A stretch of DNA of 64,000 nt from positions 74,706,629 through 74,770,628 of the forward strand of contig OW121741.1 of assembly GCA_933228675.1 (NCBI GenBank). The letters are read 5' to 3'. Position 1 is the stretch's first letter. Each line of letters opens with the position of its first letter. Below the pieces are notes generated by a model. That model ran no database searches and was not told where the DNA came from. It saw nothing but the letters and a program-made list of their open reading frames with translations. Positions 1 through 11,615 of the stretch are shown here, piece after piece. Source of the stretch: Stomorhina lunata (Eukaryota; Arthropoda; Insecta; Diptera; Rhiniidae). The translations under genes were made by a program, and so were the position numbers.

Positions 1-477
1 GTGTCAGGAGAAAATACAATAAAAACGATAATAAATCCATAGTTAAAGCTGCTGGTATTAGGAGGAGGAGGAAGAAATAAACAACTACGAGTGATGCTGT
101 CGATGTAAAATACTAGAGCTGCTGGAGCTGCTCTTCTTCTTATTTAGCCAGTTGATAATGATGATGATAATTTTAAGAGTGTCTGTCGCTGTTTATGATG
201 ACAAAAATGTTCGTTGTTGTTGTTGGTGGCATCAAGGAATCTAGGATGCGTAACAGGAAACTGGAGTTATTACAGATTTTTATGGTGTCGTATCTTTTTT
301 AAGATTTTTTTTTTTTTTGTTTATTTTGAAGATTTTTATTTTTGGCTTTTTCAGAAGGTTTAATAGAGTAAACTTTATTTTTGATGGGATTTTAATAGAA
401 TCTCATCATAAAATTTATGGTATGCATTTTAAAATGCTACAAATTGTAGACATTATATTTTTAGAGTAATTTGTGTT
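1..477. other. No gene seen; simple-sequence rich
   Basis: AT-rich DNA with short GGA and GAT/GCT runs. No open reading frame or repeat unit worth naming was found. It borders the duplicated block that starts near 478. Confidence 0.5.
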
Positions 478-3118
478 TAATTTTTTATTATTTTAACAAA
501 TTTTTTTGGCTTCTAAATGGTTTTTTGGATAATTTGCAAAAAAAAAAAATCAAAAATTTTTAATCCGTTTTATTTGAATAATCGCATTTAACTTAATTTA
601 AATAATTTATTCTTATTATTTTATTTAATTAGTAGTTTTTTATTACATTTCATTTTTATTTCATTTCCTAACAAAATTTTTGTTATTATTCTAAATAAAT
701 TTTCACTTTAAACAAAAAAAAAAATTAATTAAAAATTTTTCTTTACCCTCAAATCTAAATATAAACTTTTTATTTTTTTGCAAAACTTAACCCGAGGTCC
801 GGGCACATTGTGGAAATTGTTGCCGCAATAACGAAATGTTTGATTGACTTTTAATGAAGTTTTGTTGTTGATTTAACAAAAAGTTATGAAAATGCAAGTG
901 CACACAATCTGGCTCACACGCAAAATGGCTAATAATAATAGCCAAAAAACTCTTCTACGTTAATGGATTTATTACCATGATTTTGTACTTTTTGTTTTTA
1001 AACGAAATTTTTGGCAAATATTTATATTAGAAAGTTTTTTTAATTTGTTTAAATGAAAAATGATGATATATTTTTTTCTATGGAAAAAATTTCATATTGA
1101 AATATTTTTTTAGAAAAAAATTTCATATTGAAATATTTTCTATAAAAAAAAAATCATATTGAAATATTTTCGATAGAAAAAATTTAATATTGATATATTT
1201 TCGATAGAAAAAATTTCATATTAAAATATTTTCTATAGAAAAAATTTCATAATGAAATATTTTCTATAGAAAAAATTTCATAATGAAATATTTTCTATAG
1301 AAAAAATTTCATAATGAAATATTTTCTATAGAAAAAATTTCATAATGAAATATTTTCTATAGAAAAAATTTCATAATGAAATATTTTCTATAGAAAAAAT
1401 TTCATAATGAAATATTTTCTACAGAAAAAATTTCATAATGAAATATTTTCTATAGAAAAAATTTCATAATGAAATATTTTCTATAGAAAAAATTTCATAA
1501 TGAAATATTTTCTATAGAAAAAATTTCATAATGAAATATTTTCTATAGAAAAAATTTCATAATGAAATATTTTCTATAGAAAAAATTTCATATTGAAATA
1601 TTTTCTATAGAAAAAATTTCATATTGAAATATTTTTTATAGAAAAAATTTCATAATGAAATATTTTCTATAGAAAAATTTATTTATAGAAAAATTTCAAA
1701 TTAAAATATTTTCTATAGAAAAAAATTATATTGAAATATTTCTATAGAAAATATTTCAATATGAAATTTTTTATAATGTTTTCTATTGAAAATATAATAA
1801 TTTTTTATTATTTTAACAAATTTTTTTGGCTTCTAAATGGTTTTTTGGATAATTTGCAAAAAAAAAAAAATCAAAAATTTTTAATCCGTTTTATTTGAAT
1901 AATCGCATTTAACTTAATTTAAATAATTTATTCTTATTATTTTATTTAATTAGTAGTTTTTTATTACATTTCATTTTTATTTCATTTCCTCAAAAAAATT
2001 TTGTTATTATTCTAAATAAATTTTCACTTTAAACAAAAAAAAAAATTAATTAAAAATTTTTCTTTACCCTCAAATCTAAATATAAACTTTTTATTTTTTT
2101 GCAAAACTTAACCCGAGGTCCGGGCACATTGTGGAAATTGTTGCCGCAATAACGAAATGTTTGATTGACTTTTAATGAAGTTTTGTTGTTGATTTAACAA
2201 AAAGTTATGAAAATGCAAGTGCACACAATCTGGCTCACACGCAAAATGGCTAATAATAATAGCCAAAATACTCTTCTACGTTAATGGATTTATTACCATG
2301 ATTTTGCACTTTTTGTTTTTAAACGAAATTTTTGGCAAATATTTATATTAGAAAGTTTTTTTAATTTGTTTAAATGAAAAATGATGATATATTTTTTTCT
2401 ATGGAAAAAATTTCATATTGAAATATTTTTTTAGAAAAAAATTTCATATTGAAATATTTTCTATAAAAAAAAATCATATTGAAATATTTTCGATAGAAAA
2501 AATTTAATATTGATATATTTTCGATAGAAAAAATTTCATATTGAAATATTTTCTATAGAAAAAATTTCATAATGAAATATTTTCTATAGAAAAAATTTCA
2601 TAATGAAATATTTTCTATAGAAAAAATTTCATAATGAAATATTTTCTATAGAAAAAATTTCATAATGAAATATTTTCTATAGAAAAAATTTCATAATGAA
2701 ATATTTTCTATAGAAAAAATTTCATAATGAAATATTTTCTATAGAAAAAATTTCATAATGAAATATTTTCTATAGAAAAAATTTCATAATGAAATATTTT
2801 CTATAGAAAAAATTTCATAATGAAATATTTTCTATAGAAAAAATTTCATAATGAAATATTTTCTATAGAAAAAATTTCAAAATGAAATATTTTCTATAGA
2901 AAAAAGTTCATAATGAAATATTTTCTATAGAAAAAAGTTCATAATGAAATATTTTCTATAGAAAAAAGTTCATAATGAAATATTTTCTATAGAAAAAATT
3001 TCATAATGAACTATTTTCTATAGAAAAAATTTCATAATGAAATATTTTCTATAGTAAAAATTTCATAATAAAATATTTTCTATAGAAAAAATTTCATAAT
3101 GAAATATTTTCAATAGAA
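478..3118. repeat. 1.32-kb tandem duplication
   Basis: A block of about 600 bp of non-satellite sequence (about 478-1075) recurs almost unchanged at about 1798-2394, offset by 1320-1321 bp. Each copy is followed by its own run of 31-bp satellite. Shared landmarks are the GC-rich CCCGAGGTCCGGGCACATTG (791 and 2112) and the CACACAATCTGGCTCACACG stretch that follows. Differences are few (poly-A length, scattered substitutions), so the duplication looks recent. The satellite parts differ in unit order towards their ends. No gene lies in the duplicated block. Confidence 0.85.
1075..1797. repeat. 31-bp satellite, array 1
   Basis: Head-to-tail 31-bp units, each built around the dyad TTTCTATAGAAA followed by AATTTCATAATGAAATA. 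The middle units are nearly identical, which suggests recent homogenisation. The final 60 bases switch to the reverse orientation (GAAAATATTTCAATATG instead of its complement) near 1745. Confidence 0.9.
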
Positions 3119-4560
3119 AAAATTACAAAAAATTTCATATTGAAATATTTTCTATAGAAATATTTCAATATGAAATTTTTTCTATAGAAAATATTTCAAT
3201 ACGAAATTTTTTCTATAGAAAATTTTTTAATAAGAAATTTTTTCTATAGAAAATATTCCAATACGAAATGTTTTCTATAGAAAATATTTGAATACGAAAT
3301 TTTTTCTATAGAAAAAATTTCAATACAAAATTTTTTGTATAGAAAAAATTTCAATAAAAAATTTTTTGTATAAAAAAAATTTCAATATGAAATTTTTTCT
3401 ATAGAAAATATTTCACTATGAATTTTTTTTTATAGAAAATATTTCAATATAATTTTTTTCTATAGAAAATACTTAAATATGAAATTTTTTCTATAGAAAA
3501 TATTTTAATATGAAATTTTTCTATAGAAAATATTTCAATATGAAATTTTTTCTATAGAAAATATTTCAACATGAAAATTTTTCTATAGAAATTATTTCAA
3601 TATGAAATTTTTTCTATAGAAATTATTTCAATATGAAATTTTTTCTATAGAAAATATTTCAATATGAAATTTTTTCTATAGAAAATATTTCAATATGAAA
3701 TTTTTTCTATAGAAAATATTTCAATATAAAATTTTTTCTATAGAAAATATTTCAATACGAAATTTTTTCTATAGAAAATATTTCAATACGAAATTTTTTC
3801 TATAGAAAATATTTTAATAAGAAATTTTTTCTATAGAAAATATTTCAATACGAAATTTTTTCTATAGAAAATATTTGAATACGAAATTTTTTCTATAGAA
3901 AAAATTTCAATACAAAATTTTTTGTATAGAAAAAATTTCAATAAAAAATTTTTTGTATAAAAAAAAATTCAATATGAAATTTTTTCTATAGAAAATATTT
4001 TAATATGAAATTTTTCTATAGAAAATATTTCAATATGAAATTTTTTCTATAGAAATTATTTCAATATGAAATTTTTTCTATAGAAAATATTTTAATATGA
4101 AATTTTTCTATAGAAAATATTTCAATATGAAATTTTTTCTATAGAAATTATTTCAATATCAAATTTTTTGTATAGGAAATATTTCAATAAGAAATTTTTT
4201 CTATAGAAAAAATTTCAATACGAAATTTTTTCTATAGAAAATATTTCAATATGAAATTTTTTTCTGTAGAAAATATTTCAATATGAATTTTTTTCTATAG
4301 AAAATATTTCAATAGAAATTTTTTGTATAGAAAATATTTCAATATGAAATTTTTTCAATAGAAAATTTTTACAAAGAAAAAAATTTCTTAATTCAAAATT
4401 TTGCTATTTTTCTATAGCAAAATTTCATAATTGAAATTTTTTTCTTTAGAAAAAATTTCTTAATTCAAAATTTTTCTATGGCAAAAAAATTTATATTGAA
4501 TTTTTTTTTTTACCGAAAAATATTTATAATGAAATTTTTTCTATAGAATAACATTCATAT
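2394..4560. repeat. 31-bp satellite, array 2, with inversion
   Basis: The same 31-bp family as array 1. Up to about 3150 the units read GAAATATTTTCTATAGAAA. From about 3165 they read as the reverse complement, TTTCTATAGAAAATATTTC. The switch point around 3130-3190 is itself a palindrome. The second half is more diverged, with CTATAG replaced by GTATAG or GTATAA in some units. Confidence 0.9.
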
Positions 4561-6270
4561 TAAAAATATTAATGTGAATTTGATGCCATTTGTTGTAAAG
4601 TTGAGCCATTTGTTGTTATTTAGATGCTTTAATTAAGCTTTTTACTCTACAGCCGATTTTATTATTTTTACATCGACGGCGTGCTAAAAATAATTGATAA
4701 TATAAGATAGCCAAGATATCTGCTATGGCGATAAGGAATTCGTCGAAAGTCGTTTAAATTGCTTAGAAGTTATGGGATGTTTTATAATCCGAAAAGTTTT
4801 TTTTTTCGAAAATTGCTATTTTAGTATTCGATAACTTCAGAAAGATAATTTTTTCAAAAATTCTTATTAATTTCTGACTCTGAAAAAATTCAAAACTTTG
4901 GGCATTTTTATATTTTATAACTTTTATTTTATTTTTTGTAAAAATTAGATTTTTGTTAGGTATCGATATTTTTAATTAGTTTTGAGCTTTTATCTTTAAG
5001 ATTTAATTTGTAGCTTTTCTTATCATGCACTTTTATGTTATTATTAGTTATATTTTTGACATAATTTTTCAATACTTTTTCAATTTATGTGGGTATATAT
5101 TTAAATTCTATACCATAATTTTTCTTATTCCTTTATATTTTGCTTTAATATAAATTTCATTATAAATTTAATTTTCTCTTCCTTTTTCATAACTTTGATG
5201 TGTTATATGACATCACTTTTTTTGCACGATTTTATTTATTTTTCACACTCACACACACTCGCTCACTCACATTACAAGACCATTTATGTCCTTTTTTCCT
5301 AATAATTTCACAAGATATTTTACTCATAGCCAGACTGTAAACGATTTTGTAGAAAAATAATCCACAATCACAAGAAAAATTGTAAAGCGTTTTACAAAGG
5401 ACGAAAACGACGACACTAAAGATGATGATACAAACACATGAGTGATGTCAACATTTCCGGCAACATTTCCTTTGGCAAAGACGTTTAATTTGCTCGCACT
5501 CATACACTTTAACGATTTGTAAAATTATACAGGTGAAAAAATTTCCTTTAAAGAGAAAGCCCTAAGGACACACACACGCAAATAAAATCAAATAAATGAC
5601 ATCAACTGACAAAATATAAAAGAAAATTCCTTAACATTCAATTCAAAACACTAATGGCCCACTAACACTTTTTAAACGTTTCCCGCACACACGCACACGA
5701 ATTTTAACGAAAATTCCAAAGCATTTACTTTTACTCCAAGCAAAAAAGGGATAACGTGTCTTTGTATCCTTGAAGTTAAGTCATGATGGTTCAAATGTTT
5801 GGTGGCGACTGATTGTGAAAATACGAAATGAACTCAATATGAAGGTCCCTTTTATTAAACTCTTTTATTAGAAGCGTTTCACACAAAAACACACAAACCG
5901 AACGCATCACGAAAAACGAATCCTTTTTCTCGAAATTTTTCTATTTTGTGCGATTTTTTTCAGAGCAATTGATATAAAATATCTTTTAACGGAAAATGCG
6001 TTTGATTACATATTTTTGAATATTTTTTTTAGACCTTGATTCGTTTTAAATTGCGTACAAATCACGACGATGGCAAAATTATACTGAACTGTTTTTGAAT
6101 CATGTTAAAACCTTAAATGTTGTAGTGCTACTGCTGCTCCTGATGGTTGCCAATATTTTAGGCAAAATTGTTGGCAACATATTCAAAATATTCTCACATC
6201 ATCGTCGCCTCTAACATCCTCTTCGGTGTTAGAGTTTACAAAACACAGTGTCGCCAACGAAAACAAATCA
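4561..6270. other. No gene seen; between satellite arrays
   Basis: AT-rich, mostly non-repetitive DNA with CA/CTCA simple runs near 5240. No coding region is supported. About 80 bases at 4600-4680 (GCCATTTGTTGTTATTTAGA and onwards) resemble 14995-15070, so part of it is an old dispersed repeat. It could be intronic or upstream DNA of a gene outside the window; nothing here decides that. Confidence 0.5.
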
Positions 6271-6274
6271 GGAA

Positions 6275-9200
6275 AAAAATTCTATAGAAAAAATTTCATA
6301 ATGAAATATTTTCTACAAAAAAAAATTCAAAATGAAATATTTTCTATAGAAAAAAATTCATAATGAAGTATTTTCTATAGAAAAAATTTCATAATGAAAT
6401 ATTTTTTATAGAAAAAATTTCATAATGAAATATTTTCTACAGAAACAATTTCATAATGAAATATTTTCTACAGCAAAAATTTCATAATGAAATATTTTCT
6501 ATAGAAAACATTTCATTATGAAACATTTTCTATAGAAAAAATTTCATAATAAAATATTTTCTATAGAAAAAATTCCATAATTAAATATTTTCTATAGACA
6601 AAATTTCATAATGAAATATTTTCTATAGAAAAATATGTATAATGAAATATTTTCTATAGACAAAATTTCACAATGAATTATTTTCTATAGAAAAAATTTT
6701 ATAATGAAATATTTTCTACAGAAAAAATGTCATAATGAAATATCTTCCATAGAAAAAATTTCATAATGAAATATTTTCTATAGAAAACATTTCACAATGA
6801 AATATTTTCTATACAAAAAATTTCATAATGAAATATTTTCTATAGAAAAAATTTCACAATGAAATATTTTCTATAGAAAAAATTTCACAATGAAATATTT
6901 TCTATAGAAAAAATTTCATAATAAAATGTTTTCTATAGAAAAAATTTTGTAATGAAATATTTTCTATACAAAAAATTTCATAATGAAATATTTTCTATAG
7001 AAAAAATTTCATAATGAAATATTTTCTATAAAAAAATTTTGTAATGAAATATTTTCTATAGAAAAAATTTCATAATGAAATATTTCCTATAGAAAAAATT
7101 TCATAATGAAATATTTCCTATAGAAAAAATTTCATAGTAAAATATTTTCTATAGAAAAAATTTCATAATGAAATATTTTCTATACAAAAAATTTCATAAT
7201 GAAATATTTTCTATACAAAAAATTTCATAATGAAATATTTTCTATAGAAAAAATTTCACAATGAAATATTTTCTATAGAAAAAAATTCATAATGAAATAT
7301 TTTCTATAGAAAAAATTTCATAATGAAATATTTTCTATACAAAAAATTTCATAATGAAATATTTTCTATACAAAAAATTTCATAATGAAATATTTTCTAT
7401 ACAAAAAATTTCATAATGAAATATTTTCTATAGAAAAAAATTCATAATGAAATATTTTCTATAGAAAAAAATTCATAATGAAATATTTTCTATAGAAAAA
7501 ATTTCATAATGAAATATTTTCTATACAAAAAATTTCATAATGAAATATTTTCTATAGAAAAAATTTCATAATAAAATGTTTTCTATAGAAAAAATTTCAT
7601 AGTGAAATATTTTATATAGAAAAAATTTCATAATGAAATATTTTCTATACAAAAAATTTTATAATGAAATATTTTCTATACAAAAAATTTCATAATGAAA
7701 TATTTTCTATAGAAAAAATTTCATAATAAAATGTTTTCTATAGAAAAAATTTCATAATGAAATATTTTCTATAAAAAAAATTTTGTAATGAAATATTTTC
7801 TATACAAAAAATTTCATAATGAAATATTTTCTATAGAAAAAATTTCATAATGAAATATTTTCTATACAAAAAATTTCATAATGAAATATTTTCTATACAA
7901 AAAATTTCATAATGAAAAATTTTCTATAGAAAAAATTTCATAATAAAATGTTTTCTATAGAAAAAATTTCATAATGAAATATTTTCTATAAAAAAAAATT
8001 TGTAATGAAATATTTTCTATAGAAAAAATTTTATAATGAAATATTTCCTATAGAAAAAATTTCATAGTGAAATACTTTCAATATAAAAAAATTCATAATG
8101 AAATATTTATTATAGAAAAAAATTCATAATGAAATATTTTCTATATAAAAAATTTATTAATGAAATATTTTCTAAGGAAAAAATTTCATAATGAAATATT
8201 TTCTATAGAAAAAATTTCATAATTGAAAATTTTTCTATAGAAAAAATTTCATAATTGAAAATTTTTCTACAGAAAAAGTTTCATATTGAAAGTTTTTCTA
8301 TAGAAAAAATTTCATATTGAAAGTTTTTCTATAGAAAAAATTTCATATTGAAAGTTTTTCTATAGAAAAAATTTCATATTGAAAGTTTTTCTATAGAAAA
8401 AATTTCATATTGAAAGTTTTTCTATAGAAAAAATTTCATATTGAAAGTTTTTCTATAGAAAAAATTTCATATTGAAAGTTTTTCTATAGAAAAAATTTCA
8501 TATTGAAAGTTTTTCTATAGAAAAAATTTCATATTGAAAGTTTTTCTATAGAAAAAATTTCATATTGAAAGTTTTTCTATAGAAAAAATTTCATATTGAA
8601 AGTTTTTCTATAGAAAAAATTTCATATTGAAAGTTTTTCTATAGAAAAAATTTCATAATGAGAATTTTTTATAATTGTAAATTGAAAAAATTTCATCTTG
8701 AAAATTTTTCTATAGAAAAAATTTCATCTTGAAAATTTTTCTATGGAAAAAATTTCATCTTGAAAATTTTTCTATAGAAAAACTTCATCTTGAAAATTTT
8801 TCTATAGAAAAAATTTCATCTTGAAAATTTTTCTATAGAAAATATTTCATCTTGAAAATTTTTCTATAGAAAAAATTTCATCCTGAAAATTTTTCTATAG
8901 AAAAAATTTCATCTTGAAAATTTTTCTATAGAAAAAACTTCATCTTGAAAATTTTTCTATAGAAAAAATTTCATCTTGAAAATTTTTCTATAGAAAAAAT
9001 TTCATCTTTAAAATTTTTCTATAGAAAAAACTTCATCTTGAAAATTTTTCTATAGAAAAAATTTCATCTTGAAAATTTTTCTATAGAAAAAATTTCATCT
9101 TGAAAATTTTTCTATAGAAAAAATTTCGACTTAAAATTTTTATAATAATGAAAATTTTTTCTTTAGAAAAAATTTCATCTTGAAAATTTTTCTGTAGAAA

Positions 9201-9850
9201 AAAATTCATCTTGGAAATTTTTCTATAGAAAAACTTACATCTTGAAAATTTTTCTATAGAAAAACTTTCATCTTGAAAATTTTTCTATGGAAAAAATTTC
9301 ATATTGAAAGTATTTCTATAGAAAAAAATTCATATTTAAAGTTTTTCGATAGAAAAAATTTTATCTTGAAAGTTTTTCTATAGAAAAAATTTCATCTTGA
9401 AAATTTTTCTATAGAAAAAATTTCATCTTGAAAATTTTTATATAGAAAAAATTTCATCTTGAAAATTTTTATATAGAAAAAATTTCATCTTGAAAATTTT
9501 TCAGTAGAAAAAATTTCAAGATGAAAGTTTTTCTATAGAGAAAATTTCGTCTTGAAAGTTTTTCTATACAAAAAATTTCGTCTTAAAAGTTTTTCTATAG
9601 GAAAAATTTCATCTCGAAAATTTTTCTATAGAAAATATTTCATCTTGAAAATTTTTCTATAGAAAAAATTTCATAATTGAAAATTTTTCTATTGAAAAAA
9701 ATTTCATATTTGAAAATTTTGCTATAGAAAAAATTTCATATTGAAATATTTTCTATAGAAAAAATATCATCTTGAAAATTTTTTGATAGAAAAATTTTCA
9801 TCTTAAAAATTTTCTATAGGAAAAATATCATTTGGAAAATTCTCGAAATC
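6275..9850. repeat. 31-bp satellite, array 3, three sub-families
   Basis: About 115 units of the 31-bp family in one orientation. Three blocks follow one another: units with TCATAATGAAATA (about 6280-8210), units with TCATATTGAAAGT (about 8270-8650) and units with TCATCTTGAAAAT (about 8690-9640). The dyad TTTCTATAGAAA is kept in nearly all units while the flank between dyads changes. CTATAG to CTATAC is the most common change inside the dyad, mainly in the first block. Confidence 0.92.
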
Positions 9851-11159
9851 TTTTATAGAGAAACATTTTTTATAATGTACGAAATTTAGAAATTGTTGTT
9901 ATAGATATCTTGATTAGCAACACTGTGCCCTGCGCCCTCACGCGCCCCAACCTTCAAACATAAATATTCATTTGCAACAAGAAACATTCGTGCGTAAACA
10001 TCGTGTGTGCGTGTGAGTCCTTTAGATTTTATTTCTCATTCAATTCTCTCGCTCGTATTTTGTTTTCATACTCAAATAAACATGTTGACACAGTTTCCTT
10101 AAATTATTGTGCTAAGCATCCTTTTGTGCAACATATAAACACACACATCCAATCATATCCTTATCCAACAGTAACCGAAATTGCATACATTTCGAAAATA
10201 ATTTGCAAGGAGAGCTTAAAGAATTTTCACTCAATTTGAAGTAGAGAGGAAGGACGCTCTCCGGTTCGAGTCTCGTTTCCTTTTAGGTTTATAAATAAAG
10301 TTGTTATTGTAAGAACGACATTTATTGTTTAGCTACATGTTGCTACTAGAAAATGTTGCCAAAAATTGAGTCTTACTGTTTAAGGGTAATTTTGGCTTTA
10401 AGGATATTATAACAGTTAGATAAATTATGAATTTTATTTTGCTAGAGACATCTGGAGTTTTAAAATGGTAACTTATTTGTATTTAAAGATTTAAAATTAA
10501 ATAAAATACAAAATTTCATATGTAGCAGGGACATTTACCTAGTTTAGTTTAAAATTCAGGACGAAATTGTTATACACTCAGAAATTATTTAGCAAATATA
10601 ACAGATAGAACAGATTTAATTTTATACTTTTTTAACAGATAAGAACAGTTTGTGTTTCCTTAAATGCACTTAAAATAAGAATTGCTATAAAGTGGACATT
10701 TAAAGGAATAAAATTAGGTTTCTGACTGCACTATAAAAGTATTAATAGAATAGTTTTTTTTACGTATTTTTTTTTTTTTAATTGTATTCTATCCTCAAAA
10801 ATGTTTAGCAACATTAATGTTTAGATTCATCAATGTTTAGTTACATCAATTGAATTCTTTATTTAAAAAACGTGTTGTTTAACATTTTCGTAGTTTTGAG
10901 TAAATCAAAGAAAACTTCCTAGCAACCTTGATATTACATACATACTATGTACTTTTTTCTCAAGCTTTAATAGCCAATAAACTTATTATTTGATAAACAA
11001 AAAGGAGGGAACTCTAGTTCTAACAAAAGATTTTTGTATAATCAACGGTTTTGCAGTTCTTTTTTCTTGGGCAAAATCGAAAAAATGGAAAAAACTTGCC
11101 ATTGTTATTCCACATTAGTTAAACTATTTTTAAATTTTAGCATACTCCCTCCAACTTAC
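9851..11159. other. No gene seen
   Basis: Less repetitive DNA. The open frames here are short and lack coding character. A single tRNA B-box-like string, GGTTCGAGTC, lies near 10262, but no A box or tRNA fold could be made around it. It may be a scrap of a tRNA-derived SINE. Confidence 0.45.
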
Positions 11160-11219
11160 CGATCGGTAACGCAATTCTTCAACATTGGCTTCCACAGCTT
11201 GATCCATGAGCTTTAACAT
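11160..11219 (-). other. Candidate 20-codon coding exon
   Basis: On the minus strand an ATG at 11217-11219 opens 20 codons that run without interruption into a consensus splice donor, TCG|GTAAGT, at 11160/11159. The predicted peptide is charged and helix-like, rich in Glu, Leu and Arg, and does not look like random AT-rich DNA. No acceptor is visible just upstream, so it would have to be a first coding exon. No partner exon was found at lower coordinates. It could equally be a fragment of a transposon or a pseudogene. The product is not recognised. Confidence 0.25.
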
Positions 11220-11615
11220 AGCCCGACAAAAAATGTCATGTAAAAATCACATAGAACCAAATCTCTTTTATTTTGAACAAAAAGCTAAAGCATTTATTGA
11301 AAATCCAAAGTCCTACGACTTAAGAAACACTGGCAAATGCTAATTTGGACCTACCACTTGCATTTTGGGTTTTATATAGAAGCCGAATCGCGGGAGGGGA
11401 TTTTACAATAACCAGCTTTTATGTTCTTTCCGACTCTACATCAAAAATCCTTATGAGTTGCCTAACGGTGTTGATGGGGACTTAATGTCCACAACTTCTC
11501 TTAGAATTCAAGCCATAAGAAAGGTTATGATCCTTCAAGAAAAGATAGAAGCGGAAAGAGATTGAGAATCTGAGAAAAGTTTGAGAAAGAAAGAGATTGA
11601 GAATCTGAGAAAAGT
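11220..11615. other. No gene seen; LINE 5' flank
   Basis: AT-rich DNA with a 34-bp direct repeat (GAAAGAGATTGAGAATCTGA and following) at 11554 and 11588, directly before the LINE coding region. The LINE appears to be truncated here. Confidence 0.45.

Noticed and set aside
1075..9850. 31-bp direct repeats that at first look CRISPR-like
   Set aside because: There are no unique spacers; units are head to tail without gaps, and the genome is eukaryotic. This is satellite DNA.
10255..10280. GGTTCGAGTC B box as part of a tRNA
   Set aside because: No A box at the right distance and no cloverleaf could be drawn.
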